A DNA stretch of 64,000 nucleotides from Rhizophagus irregularis. Its lineage: Eukaryota; Glomeromycota; Glomeromycetes; Glomerales; Glomeraceae. The stretch is from positions 5,456,001 to 5,520,000 of the forward strand of contig NC_089430.1 of the NCBI RefSeq assembly GCF_026210795.1. The letters are read 5' to 3'. Shown one piece after another: positions 25,004 to 36,119 of the stretch. Made by a program: the position numbers and the translations under genes. Within the stretch, counting starts at the first letter, position 1; every line of letters starts with the position of its first letter. The notes below the pieces were generated by a model. The model saw only the letters and a list, made by a program, of their open reading frames with translations, was not told where the DNA came from and did no database searches.

Positions 25004-26490
25004 GAAATAAACTTGGAGACCTTGTATTTGGCATCTCTTTAATAAATTACACGTCAGAGTTTGCCGAAGCAGTTCAAGAAAAGTTTAGCAAATTTAAAAA
25101 TATTGAAATTCCAAAAGCTATTAATTATGAGCTCCCAGTGTATTATTTATACGGTGATGTGCTCACCATATTGGGTTAGTTAGACAAGAGGGTTTTCTAG
25201 CATTTCGATTGTATATTTTTTTAGGTGGTTCTTCCAGTTTCCTTAGACGCAAAATTTTGGTAAGTTTTTTTTATTTTTATTTTTTTCTTAATTGTTTTTA
25301 TTTTAACAAACAATTTCTAACAGTTTGTTCTTTCCTTTATCTAGGCAGTTCTCTTTGGATATTGGATTCTAGTAAGGTTAATTTCTATTTTTTTTGTATT
25401 TTATTTTAGTGAACTTTACTAACAGTTCATTTTTTCCAATTTTTTCATTTCTTTTAGATTTTGCCAATTCTCTCTGAAAATAGAGGTGGTGTCCTTCTTT
25501 TTTGTTTTCTTCTGTCTTGTTTTCTTTTGCCTTTTTATTAACTTTTATTTTTCTTTTTTGTAGATTTTGTCTTTTTTTTTTCTTTTAGATTTTGGCGGCT
25601 TCTTTTTTTCAGATTTCTCTAGGTTTGCTTATTCTCTTCAGGTTATTTTTTTTCTTTTCATTTCATTACTAATTTTCACCTTGCTTTTTCATTTTATTAG
25701 GTTTTAATACTTTTTCTTAGGTTTCTGCAGCTTTCTTTACGGAATAGAGATTGGTATTCTTTTACTTTAATTTTATTTTTCCGTCATTTTCTTTACTAAT
25801 TTATCCTTTCTTTGGCTGGCTCTTCTTTTTTTTAGGTGCCAGCGATTTTTCTTTTTTAGGCTTGACAGTTCTCTTTGGAAATAAAGGTTAATGCCCAATT
25901 TTTTTCATTATTTTTTTTTGTTTCGTTTTCTTTTACTAATGTTCATTTTGTTCATTTATTTCTTTTCTTTAGGTTTCAGACAGCTTGTTCTTAGAATCTG
26001 TAAGTTCCAGTACTTTTTTCTTTATAATTTAACAAAACTTTAACTAACGATTTCTTTTTTTTTCCTTTTTTAGGCGGATTTCTTAGACGTGCGTAATGGT
26101 GTGTGGTATTTTTCTTTAACTTGTTTATTTATGAACTATTAACTAGCAGTTTTTTCCTTTTTTAGGTAATTTTTCAGGCTCTTGGACACACGGAAATTTG
26201 GTGAGAGGAACAAATGATTACTACATTTCGCTTTTTTGGACTATTTAAAAATGATTTTTTTAACTTTTTTTATATTTGTAGGAATGGTATCACATCGGAA
26301 CCCTAGGTAAGTTTTTCGAGAAGCTTTTGAAAGCATCATCAAAGAAAATAATATATTAAAGTATTTTTTTATTTGTAGGCTCCGCACTTCTTTTCTTTGA
26401 ATGACTTTTTTTTAATGAAACTCTCACTAACGTTTCATTCATTCTTTTTTTTTAGATGGTTCTGAAGTGTGGAATTTCAGTTGAAATTTG
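25004..26490 (+). CDS. Chain of short exon-like segments in T-rich DNA (unknown gene)
   Basis: 25004-25177 reads NKLGDLVFGISLINYTSEFA and continues to YLYGDVLTILG before a GT donor. After it come at least ten segments of about 25-40 nt, each preceded by a strong pyrimidine tract plus AG and followed by GT: for example GGSSSFLRRKIL (25225-25260), AVLFGYWIL (25346-25372), a segment near 25861-25888 (LTVLFGNK), GNFSGSWTHGNL (26165-26200), EWYHIGTLG (26281-26306) and DGSEVWNFS before a TGA (26455-26484). Several resemble each other (TTCTCTTTGGA or TTTCTTAGA cores), so they look like tandem copies. Exact structure, start and function are unknown. Confidence 0.35.
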
Positions 26491-27261
26491 TCAATGACGA
26501 ATTTAGAGATCTTGGGATGTTATAATGGGTCATCATAAAGATGTGATCCAAATCATCAAGATTAACTGGATTATCTGTCAGAACCTCCCTTGAAAGGTAT
26601 TTTAAAGATAAAGATGGCAGATTTTTTTTTTAATTAGGGATGTTAGTAAAGTTACTAACACCTCTTTATTTATTTATTTTTTATAGAAAGGAACCACTTC
26701 AGTATTAATGGAACAGCTTTTGAAGGCATTTAAAGGAGAAGGGAATTTTTTAGTCTGGGATTATCTAGCTAATGGATTGATCAGATTCATCCAGATCGTA
26801 CCTCAGGGTGAAGGATATATTTCACTGCTTTCTTATTGTAGCAAGTTTACTATTAGCGTGAAAACATTTTGAGTAAAAAAATTTAGTTTAACAAAGTACC
26901 TCATAATTAGCCACATGTTAACACTTTTAATTATTATCTTTTATCTAATAATAATTTACGTCATGAATGCATTATTTATTAAAAGCGTATGTAAAGTTAA
27001 ACTAGTCATATATATGGTTAAAGTAGCTATTACATTTCAACGATTCTAGTAAAGTAGCTGCTAGAAATTTGTTTTTTATTTAGAATCTTCGTATTTTAAT
27101 ATAATGTTAATTTTAGCCAAAATTACGCTAATTCTGGCCAAATTTTAAATCGCACTAAACTGTATTTTTTAAAAGTCGAATATACTTATCGGATTATTGT
27201 ATTACATATTCTATTTTTGCTGCATCTTTGTTGCTATAAAATTCAACGTATTTGGATGATG
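26491..27261. other. 3' flank of the micro-exon chain
   Basis: Contains a less AT-rich part (26490-26820, with MEQLLKAFKGEGNFLVWDYL-like wording in one frame around 26700-26780) that may be a decayed exon, then featureless AT-rich sequence. Confidence 0.3.
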
Positions 27262-27515
27262 AATCAAATTCGCCGATATGTATAAGGGTCAGGTTTGAGT
27301 TTGCGTATTTTAAACTAAAAAAATCATGAAAATCTTTCCTTTTTTAGATAATTTTTGATAATGCCGGTCATAATATTATTTCCTATTATAGTAACGGGCT
27401 AACATTATCATAATTCCGGCCCTGAAAAAATGCGTACAGCTTATAGTAAAAAAATTTTTTCATCACCTGACCCCTATATATATATTTCTGGGTCCTAGTG
27501 ATTCGGTTCTAAACT
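27262..27515. mobile_element. Degenerate MITE, GGGTCAGGT/ACCTGACCCC ends
   Basis: The right end (27473-27515, ACCTGACCCCTATATATATA then TTTCTGGGTCCTAG) is mirrored by a worn left end near 27285-27300 (ATAAGGGTCAGGT). The same terminal words occur in the better preserved copy at 49045-49224. The interior shares CATAATTCCGGCC with 37345-37365 in inverse orientation. Confidence 0.5.
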
Positions 27516-27529
27516 CTGCTCTGATGGAG

Positions 27530-28490
27530 TCAGTTCCACAAATGTAATAGGCGAAAAATAGATAGTGAATTTTATATAGAGTTTATTATATATAGAAAAG
27601 TTCCTAGAAAATAATGAAATAGATATAATAGACTGCTGCAACGAAAAAGAATACAAAAACATAAAAGAGATGAAGAAAAAAGCGAGAGAGATATTAAATG
27701 GAAAGGAGTTACGTGGACGATAAATCATCAAATTGAGATAATAGATGAAGCGCTATTAGTTAATGAATATAATTTAATTTGGAAGAAAAAAATTATAACT
27801 GGAGGATTTCGAAAATGAAGAAAGAAAGTTACTGACGTGATATGGAAAAACAAAATTCTCAATAGCGAAAAATTAGATGATTTATTTATGTATAATTTTA
27901 GAAAAGAATTCGACTGGCAATCGACTTTTGAATTTGTCAGTAACCGCATAAATTTTACTCAAAGACAATGCAATCAAAAAGATACGAAGGATAGATCTTA
28001 TTGAATAAAAAATCTATTAAAAGAATTACCAACTTAGGATACTCTTTTTAAAAGAAACACTGACAAAATAGAAAATGATATATGTAAAAGATGTGGGAAA
28101 AATGAGAAAGAAACTTGGGAACATATTTGGCTATGTGAAGATAATGTGTTCACAATAGATGAAATTGTACAAGAATCAATATATAGGTTTGAAAAACGGT
28201 TAGAAGACGATAACAAAAATGATGAAATTAAAATTTTAAGGAATTATAATTTTAATCTTAGAACACCCTTCGATAATATTGAGAGGAAAAAGTCGAATAT
28301 GGGAGATACTTAGAGAAGTGTACAATGAAAATTTCAACAAATTGACGAATAAAAAAGAAGAAAAAGCAGTAATTAAATTATGGAATTGGCTCTTTTACGA
28401 AATGATCGCCAAAAGTGACACTATTACACTGCATTTCTTTTGTTATCCGGATTTAGTCTTGTTTTACACAACACAAATCACCTGATTATT
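27530..28490 (+). pseudogene. Remnant of a non-LTR retrotransposon ORF2 C-terminus
   Basis: Interrupted frames on the plus strand. At about 28079-28147 one frame reads DICKRCGKNEKETWEHIWLC, a CCHC zinc knuckle of the kind found at the C-terminus of fungal LINE reverse transcriptases; downstream in the same frame are IDEIVQESIYRFEKRLEDDN and, after a frame change, IWEILREVYNENFNKLTNKK. Upstream frames (KEFDWQSTFEFVSNRINFTQ near 27905-27965) fit the connecting region. Several stops and shifts make it inactive. It lies directly upstream of kinase gene 3. Confidence 0.6.
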
Positions 28491-28643
28491 GCATTATATA
28501 TAATTCGCTCTATGCAGAGATAAAATTTTTCTTTCTGTTTTTCCTGCAAAATATATTTCCCACAATCCTTACTCCACCTTTTTTTATTAGTATTTATTAT
28601 TAATTACTTATTTTACTTTTAATCAATTCTTATTGAATTGCAA

Positions 28644-31479
28644 ATGAGTCAAATTATAAGGAAATTATTATTGTCATTTCGTAATGATAAGTGTGAAAGT
28701 TGCGGAAATGATCATTGTTATGTAAAACATTTTCAGAAAAATTTTAAAAATTGGACCAGTGGCAATGATAATATTGATAAATCTATTCAAGATACTCAGC
28801 TATCAGCTCATAATGATGTGAAGAAAGCATTAGAATGGATACCTTATGATAAATTTCACAATATTAAATATATTGCAAAAGATGAATTTGGCGAAATATA
28901 TATAGCAAATTGGATTGATGGAAAAATACGTTATTGGGATGTTGCAAATCAAAATTGGAGAAGAAATAATCATAATATGTTTGTAAATTTGAAGAGTTTA
29001 AATATACCAAACATTCTTATATTATTAGAATCTGTAAGTGAGGTATTATAAGCTTGTTAACAAGATTATAATTAATTTTTTTCTAACATATTATTATTAT
29101 ATTTGTAGATTAAAAGAGATGAATTTTATGGAATAACTCAGAATCCAGAAACAAAAAATTACATGATAGTTTTTAATAATATATGTAAAAAATGCCATGA
29201 AAATTGTTATTCAATATATTTTCAACAAAATTTCAATTATTGGACTAGTGATAATAATGATATTGATAAATTTATTCAAGATACTCAGCTATCAGCTCAT
29301 AATGATGTGAAGAAAGCATTAGAATGGATACCTTATGATAAATTTCACAATATTAAACATATTGCAAAAGATGAATTTGGCGAAATATATATAGCAAATT
29401 GTATTGATGGAAATATACGTTATTGGGATGTTGCAAATAAAAATTTGAGAAGAAATAATCATAATATGTTTGTAAATTTGAAGAGTTTAAATATTCCAAA
29501 CATTCTTATATTATTAGAATCTGTAAGTGAGGTATGATAAGCTTGTTAACAAGATTATAATTAATTTTTTTCTAACATATTATTATTATATTTGTAGATT
29601 AAAAGAGATGAATTTTATGGAATAACTCAGAATCCAGAAACAAAAAATTACATGATAGTTTTTAATAATATATGTAAAAAATGCCATGAAAATTGTTATT
29701 CAATATATTTTCTACAAAATTTCAATTATTGGACTAGTGATAATAATGATATTGATAAATTTATTCAAGATACTCAGTTATCAACTCATTATAATGTGAA
29801 GAAAGCATTAGAATGGATACCTTATGATAAATTTCATAATATTAAATATATTGCAAAAGATGAATTTGGCGAAATATATATAGCAAATTGGATTGATGGA
29901 AATATACGTTATTGGGATGTTGCAAATCAAAATTGGATAAGAAATAATCATATGTTTGTAAATTTGAAAAGTTTAAATACTCCAAACATTCCTATATTAG
30001 AATCTGTAAATGAGGTATGATAAGCTTGTTGACAAGATTATAATTATTTTTTTTTTAACATATTATTATTATATTTGTAGATTAAAAGAGATGAATTTTA
30101 TGGAATAACTCAGAATCCAGAAACAAAAAATTACATGATGGTTTTGATTAATATATGTGAAGAGTGTGATAAAATATGTAATTCAATACATTTTCAACGA
30201 AATTTTAAAAGTTGGACTAGTGACAATGATGATATTGATAAATTTATTCAGGATACTCAGCTATCAGCTCATAATGATGTGAAGAAAGCATTAGAATGGA
30301 TACCTTATGATAAATTTCACAATATCAAATATATTGCAAAAGATGAATTTGGAGAAATATATAAGGCAAATTGGATTGATGGAAATATAAGTTATTGGAA
30401 TAATAAAAATGAAAATTGGATAAGAAGTCATCATGATATGTTTGTAAATTTGAAAAGTTTAAATATTCCAGAAAATTTTACATCAGAATTTATAAATAAG
30501 GTATGACAAGCTTATTAACAAGATTATAAGTATTTTTTTTCTAACATATTATTACATTTGTAGATTAAAGGATATGAAATTTATGGAATAACTCAGGATC
30601 CAAAAAAACAAAATTATGTGATGGTTTTGGGTGATATATGTAAAAAATGTAATGAAAAATGTAATTCAATATATTTTCAACGAAATTTCAATTATTGGAC
30701 TAGTGATAATGATGATATTGATAAATTTATTCAAGACACTCAGCTATCAGCTCATAATAATGTGAATAAAGCATTAGAATGGATACCTTATGATAAATTT
30801 TGCAATATCAAACATATTGCAAAAGGTGAATTTAACAAAATATACATAGCAAATTGGATTGATGGAAATATAAGTTATTGGAGTTATTGGGATGATGCAA
30901 ATCAAAATTTGGAAAGAACTAATCATAATATGTTTGTAAATTTGAAGAGTTTAAATACTCCAGAAAATCTTACATTAGAATTTATAAATAAGGTATGACA
31001 AGCTTATTAACAAGATTATAAGTATTTTTTATTCTAACATATTATTACATTGGTAGATTAAAAGAGAGCGTGAATTTTATGGAATAACTCAGAATCCAGA
31101 AACAAAAAATTACATGATGGTTTTAAATAATATATGTGAAAAGTGTAATTCAATATGCAATACAATATACTTTCAACGAAATTTTAAAAGTTGGACTAGT
31201 GGTAATAATGATATTGATAAGATTATTCAAGATGCACAACTATCAGCTCATGAAAATGCAGGAAATGTATTAGAATGGATACCTTATGATAAATTTTATA
31301 ATATTAAATATATTGCAAAAGGTGGATTTGGCAAAGTGTATAAAGCGAATTGGATTGATGGACGTATATGGGATTGGAATGATAAAAATCAAAATTGGGA
31401 AAGATATGGTAAAAATATGGTTGTGGCGTTGAAAAGTTTAAATAATTCGAAAAATGTTACATTTGAATTCATGAATGAG
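28644..31479 (+). repeat. Six tandem N-lobe exon units in kinase gene 3
   Basis: Units of 483-493 bp (exon plus a 63-66 bp intron). Introns begin GTATGATAAGCTT or close variants and end CATATTATTATTATATTTGT plus AG, showing that introns were copied with exons. The sixth unit is much closer to the last unit of gene 2 than to its own neighbours. Confidence 0.9.
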
Positions 31480-32525
31480 GTATAATTTATTTTTATTTGA
31501 TCGTTTAATGAAATTCTAAAATTTTAATCGTATTAATAGTTATTTCTGTATTTAGATAACATCTCATCACAAAGTAAGTAATGATATTATCATTGGATTT
31601 TATGGAATAACTCAAGATCCGGAAACAAAAAATTATATGATGGTTTTGGAATATGCAACAAATGGAAATTTACGAAATTATTTAGACACAAATTATAATA
31701 AATTAAGTTGGGAAAGAAAAATTAGAGATTTATGTGATGTTGCAAAGGGACTTGAATCCATTCATAATAATAATCTAATTCATCGAGATTTACATATTGG
31801 TAATATACTAATGGGTAATGATACAGTTTATATAACTGATATGGGATTATGTAAACCTGCGGATTATAATGCATCAGTAAATGCAAAAAACAACGCGTAT
31901 GGTGTATTACCATATATAGCTCCTGAAATTTTAAGAGGAGAAAATTATACCGAAGCTTCAGATATTTATAGTTCTGGAATAATTATGTATGAAGTAATTT
32001 CTGGGTTACCTCCATATCACGATATCAGCCATGATCAATATTTAGCAATAAAAATTTGTCAAGGACTTAGACCAAGATTTAATATTAAAGTACCCCAATT
32101 TATTATTGATTTAGTTAAAAATTGCTTAGATGCAAACCCATTAAATCGACCAACAGCAAAAGAAATTTATGAAATTTTTAACCCATGGAGTTTAACAGCA
32201 GAATTACGAGAACAAATTAGTAAAGCGGACGAAATAAACAACAATTCATCAAATAATAAAATACTTTCAACTAATTTAGGATTATCATATAAAACACATT
32301 CGGAAGCTTTTTATGCGAGTAGATTGCTTAATTTTGATAATCTTCCTGAACCAAAAAATTCCGACGATTATTATGAACATAATGATAATATAATAAGCAA
32401 GGAATTTTCAGGTATTATTTAATAATTTTGTTAATTAAAATGCAAGTTTTAAAGATACTACTAATAAACTTTTCATTTATTAAATAGAATCTTTACAAAT
32501 TGATATTGCTCAATTGAATATTTAG
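28644..32525 (+). CDS. TKL-type protein kinase with six N-lobe exons (gene 3)
   Basis: Exons: 28644-29042, 29109-29531, 29598-30014, 30081-30500, 30564-30992, 31057-31479 (N-lobe units), 31556-32411 (C-lobe), 32488-32525 (terminal mini-exon). All GT-AG and in frame; 1134 aa. Only unit 6 keeps IAKGGFGKVYKA and VVALKSL; the other five read AKDEFGEIY or AKGEFNKIY with MFVNLKSL. The C-lobe shows HRDLHIGNIL, ITDMGLCKPA, YIAPEILRGE, and is almost the same as in gene 2. DIYSSG replaces DIYSFG. The last exon adds ESLQIDIAQLNI and stops at TAG. Units 2 and 3 (offset 489 bp) are near-identical, including their introns. The ATG at 28644 follows a TTG codon and is the first usable start. Confidence 0.87.
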
Positions 32526-34150
32526 TTGTAAATTTTTAATTAATATAGTTAATGATTAATATTTCTTATTATTCATGTTCAATTTGTTGTTTTATTTTTT
32601 TTTTTTAGCTTTAAAATATCGAATTCAATAAGCACAGAAAAAGTTTTGAACAAAACTCTTTTAGTTTCTAGTTACCAATATTATAAGTATTATTGTATTT
32701 ATTATGATTAGTATACATTGATATTACTATTTTTTTTTTTATATAAATCATTAAATCATTACAATTTAAAACTCTGTTTAACGTTGGTTTTTTTAACTTC
32801 ATCATTAAAACATTTTGAAATATTTTTTTTTTACTTTTCTTTACTAATTGAAGAGCAAAAAAAAAAATTTTTTTTTATTATTAGTGCTAAATAGGGTTTT
32901 AAATTTTAAGGACAGTTATTTAAATTGTATATTCATTTGTATTATTTTATTGGTTAAATAAATTATTAAAATTCTAAGCAAATACGAGACGTGAAAAGAT
33001 TTTAAAAAAGTGAAGTAATTAATGCACAATTTGAACTTTTTAAATTATTTTACAGCAGATTTTGTACATGAATAGGCAAGGTTTTCAGATCTTATATGAA
33101 TTTATTTTATTAATCTTTATCATCAAACAATATAAAAAAGCATAAACCGCTTATCTTCCCATTTTAACAATAAACACTGACCAAAAGTGTGAATTCTTTT
33201 TTAATAATGAAGAGTCGAAAGTAAAGATATCGCTGAGAATTTATTCTTGCGCCATATAAAAACAACTTTACTAATTATTTCAATTAAAAACGTTAATTGA
33301 ACTTAATTTTAAGCGATCTAATAGAATAACTAAAAGATATCAACAACTTTATAATTTATACATATAAAATATTGTTTAACTCTAGAAATTTGAATTAGTA
33401 CCTTTAACCAATATAAAACTTCACATATGACATTTATGTATTTATAAAAGCAAAATGTTACAATCCTTCTCAAAAAACTAATCTAAATTAAATACTTGCT
33501 ATAAGATCATTGTTTCATAATTTAGAAAAAGCTATTAATAATATTAATATAAAAGTACAGACTTTCAAAAACTGTAATCTTCAATAAATGATTAAGTATT
33601 AATTATTTACTATGCTAGTAATAAATAAATGGGTTATCATCTAAAGGATAACAACCATTTGTTTATGGATAACATAGTAAATACTAACTCCTGGACACGG
33701 ACATCTAGGCATCTAATTGATCAATGATCACCATATTATCAGCTTGACGAAACTTTTTTTTGTTTCTTCTTTCCTTTAGTTTTTACAATTTCCTTAAAAA
33801 TGGCAAGCAAGAACGTCTTTTAAAGAAAAATTCATGTTACCTCTTATAGATTTAAATAGAAATACACTCAATATTTCATCTCAAAATGCGACTCTTTATT
33901 TGGAGGAATTGTAATACAACTATAAATTTTAGTTAATAAAAACTTAACACAAATTTAAGATGTATTATAATAATAACATCAATAAAAAATTGATAAATTA
34001 TATTCAATTAGACCATATATAACTATTACAAACTATAACTTAGTTATTATACTGAATACCTAATTTATAAAATGGCAAAAAAAATTCTAGATAATCATTA
34101 GTGAGCAGGGGATAAATTTTCTATGTATTTAATGCATGACCACTTTTATG
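32526..34150. other. AT-rich intergenic DNA
   Basis: 3' flank of kinase gene 3 and spacer. A small inverted repeat (GGTTATCATC ... GGATAACA and GTTTATGGATAAC) lies at 33631-33672. No coding sequence that I can support. Confidence 0.4.
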
Positions 34151-35647
34151 CCCTATAAGAAATATGTATACGGAAAGGATACGTTTTGTATACATTTTAT
34201 GTACGTTTCTATAGATTCCGTATACAAATTCCGTATATTTAATAAGCAATTCATTTTTGAACATTTTTTAAAAAAACTAATGTATAAGAAATGTATACGG
34301 AAAAAATTAATCATACGGAATGTATACGGAATTTTTAAACTTAATATTTTTAGAAAATAATTTTACAAAAATTCCGTATCATAACACGAGATCACATGAT
34401 TGTTTATTGTTTTGTTATGATACGTTTTTAGTTTTTTATATAAACCCTTACTTTGATGAGTTTGATCTTCCGATCTTCCTTTCTGTCTTTCCTTTCCTTT
34501 CTCTTTCTCTTGTCTTATTTTTGTTATTTTTTCTAAATTTTTCTTCTTTCTTCGTCACCTTTTAAAAATAATTTTTTTTTTTCGTACCCTCACTTTAAAA
34601 AAAATTTTTTTTCGCCACTCCTTTGAAAAAAAATTTTTTCTTTTATTCCCACTCTTCTTTTTTTTTAAAAAAAATTTCTTCTTTCTATTTCTATTTCCTC
34701 TTTATAAAAAAATTTTTATTTTTCTAACTTTGACGACCTCCCTTTAAAAAAAAAATTTTTTTTAACTTTCCTAACTTCGTTACCCCTCTTTTTAAAAAAA
34801 TTTTTTTTTTGGTTTATTCTTTATTCCCCTTTCTTCTTTATTTATATTTAATTTCATAGGCCAGTTTTTTTTGTGAGAATATTCAGTTTCTTTTTTGTAG
34901 ATCAGTTTGGGAGTCCTTTTTTTTTGTAGGATGATTCAGAATTTTTTTCTTTTTTTAGGTCAGTTCAAATTTTCTTGTTTTTTTGTAAGTTGTGTTCAGA
35001 TTCTTTTCTTTTTGTAGGTTGTTTCAGTTTTGTTGCTTCAGAGTCTTCTTTTTTTGTAGGTCAGTTTTGGATTTAATTTGTTGTTTTGGTTTCTTTTTCA
35101 TTAGACGCCTCATAATTCTTTTCTTTTATGTAGGTCAGACATTCTGGAGTTCTCTTTCTTTTTTTGTAGGAATGCTGACTTTTGGTGACTTGGACGATTG
35201 CAGATACTATATTAGGGGGGGTTTTGTTTCCAATCTTTTTTTTGTTCTTTTAGGTTGTTTGACTCCAAATGAACCTGAACTTATAGATAATTTTGGTTGC
35301 AATAGGTGGTTTTAATAAGGAGGGAATTTTCATAATGTATTTGTACTTTGTTTATTTTTTATTTTTTATTTAATTTAATAAAGTGAAATTAGATTTATGT
35401 AAATACAATTATAGTAAACTGTAATACAAATAGTAAATTCAGTGAGTAAATCGTATAAATTTCGTGATAAAATCAGTGATCAAATCATGTAAATTCCACA
35501 TAAATCCCGTGCAAATTCCGTATCCAAACCATATTTTTAGTGATATGGAATTGTGCATTTTTCCGTATCCTATTATGATACGTTATTTCTAAGGAAAAAA
35601 AATCGTATAAAAACTTTATAAAAAACGTATCCAATTTTTTTATAGGG
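34151..35647. mobile_element. 1.5-kb element with CCCTATAA ends and subterminal ATTCCGTAT repeats
   Basis: The left end CCCTATAAGAAATATGTATA and the right end, which reads CCCTATAAAAAAATTGGATA on the other strand, form imperfect inverted repeats that both continue into GATACGTTTT. ATG flanks both sides (34148-34150 and 35648-35650), a possible 3-bp target duplication. Copies of ATTCCGTAT or its complement ATACGGAA are clustered within 230 bp of each end, like transposase-binding subterminal repeats. The interior (34860-35310) is a T-rich array, listed separately. No transposase frame seen, so non-autonomous. Confidence 0.6.
34860..35310 (+). repeat. T-rich array with reiterated TTTTTGTAGGTCAG
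   Basis: About nine repeats of 35-60 bp, each with a pyrimidine tract, GTAG or TTAG, and then a segment like GTCAGTTTGGAGTC or GTTCAGATTC. Every repeat therefore looks like a 3' splice site followed by a few codons. One frame is open for about 107 codons (34992-35315), but its Phe-rich composition follows from the T bias. It sits inside the element at 34151-35647. Confidence 0.6.
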
Positions 35648-35935
35648 ATGTTGGATGGACCAATAACCGGTCGCAAGAGATTAGACTCGTTCTAATGATA
35701 GATTCAAAAACTGTCGCTACAGGTTATCTGGATCGGCTTTTTATCATGGAAGCACAATTCGAATTTACAAAATCAGTTGATATTCTCCTATTTAAATTTC
35801 AGTTATATAAATTTTTGATTAGTTTTTTTTTTAAAAGGATTTAAAATTAAAAACAATTTTGAGATACCATAAGATCCCATTTTATCGCATTTCCACAATC
35901 AGATTGATTCAAATTATTATCGCCTACACTGCTTA
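35648..35935. other. Short AT-rich spacer between two related elements
   Basis: No supported feature. Confidence 0.35.
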
Positions 35936-36119
35936 CCCTGTAAAAAAGTCGATCCGTTTATTATATTCCGTCCTTTTTCCGTAAAAGGCTCATATTTCCG
36001 GAATTAATAACCTTATATCACGGAATTTATCGAATTATTTATATTTTCTGTGAATTGATCCGTGAAAGGCACATTTTTACAGAGTTTTTACGGAAATGAC
36101 GGATAAAATTTTTTATAGG
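35936..36119. mobile_element. Small MITE related to the 34151-35647 element
   Basis: Ends CCCTGTAAAAAAGTCGATCC and, on the other strand, CCTATAAAAAATTTTATCCG are imperfect inverted repeats, continuing into matching TTTCCGTAAAA words. Copies of TTCCGTAA and ATTCCGTC inside resemble the subterminal repeats of the larger neighbour. The target duplication is not clear. Confidence 0.5.
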
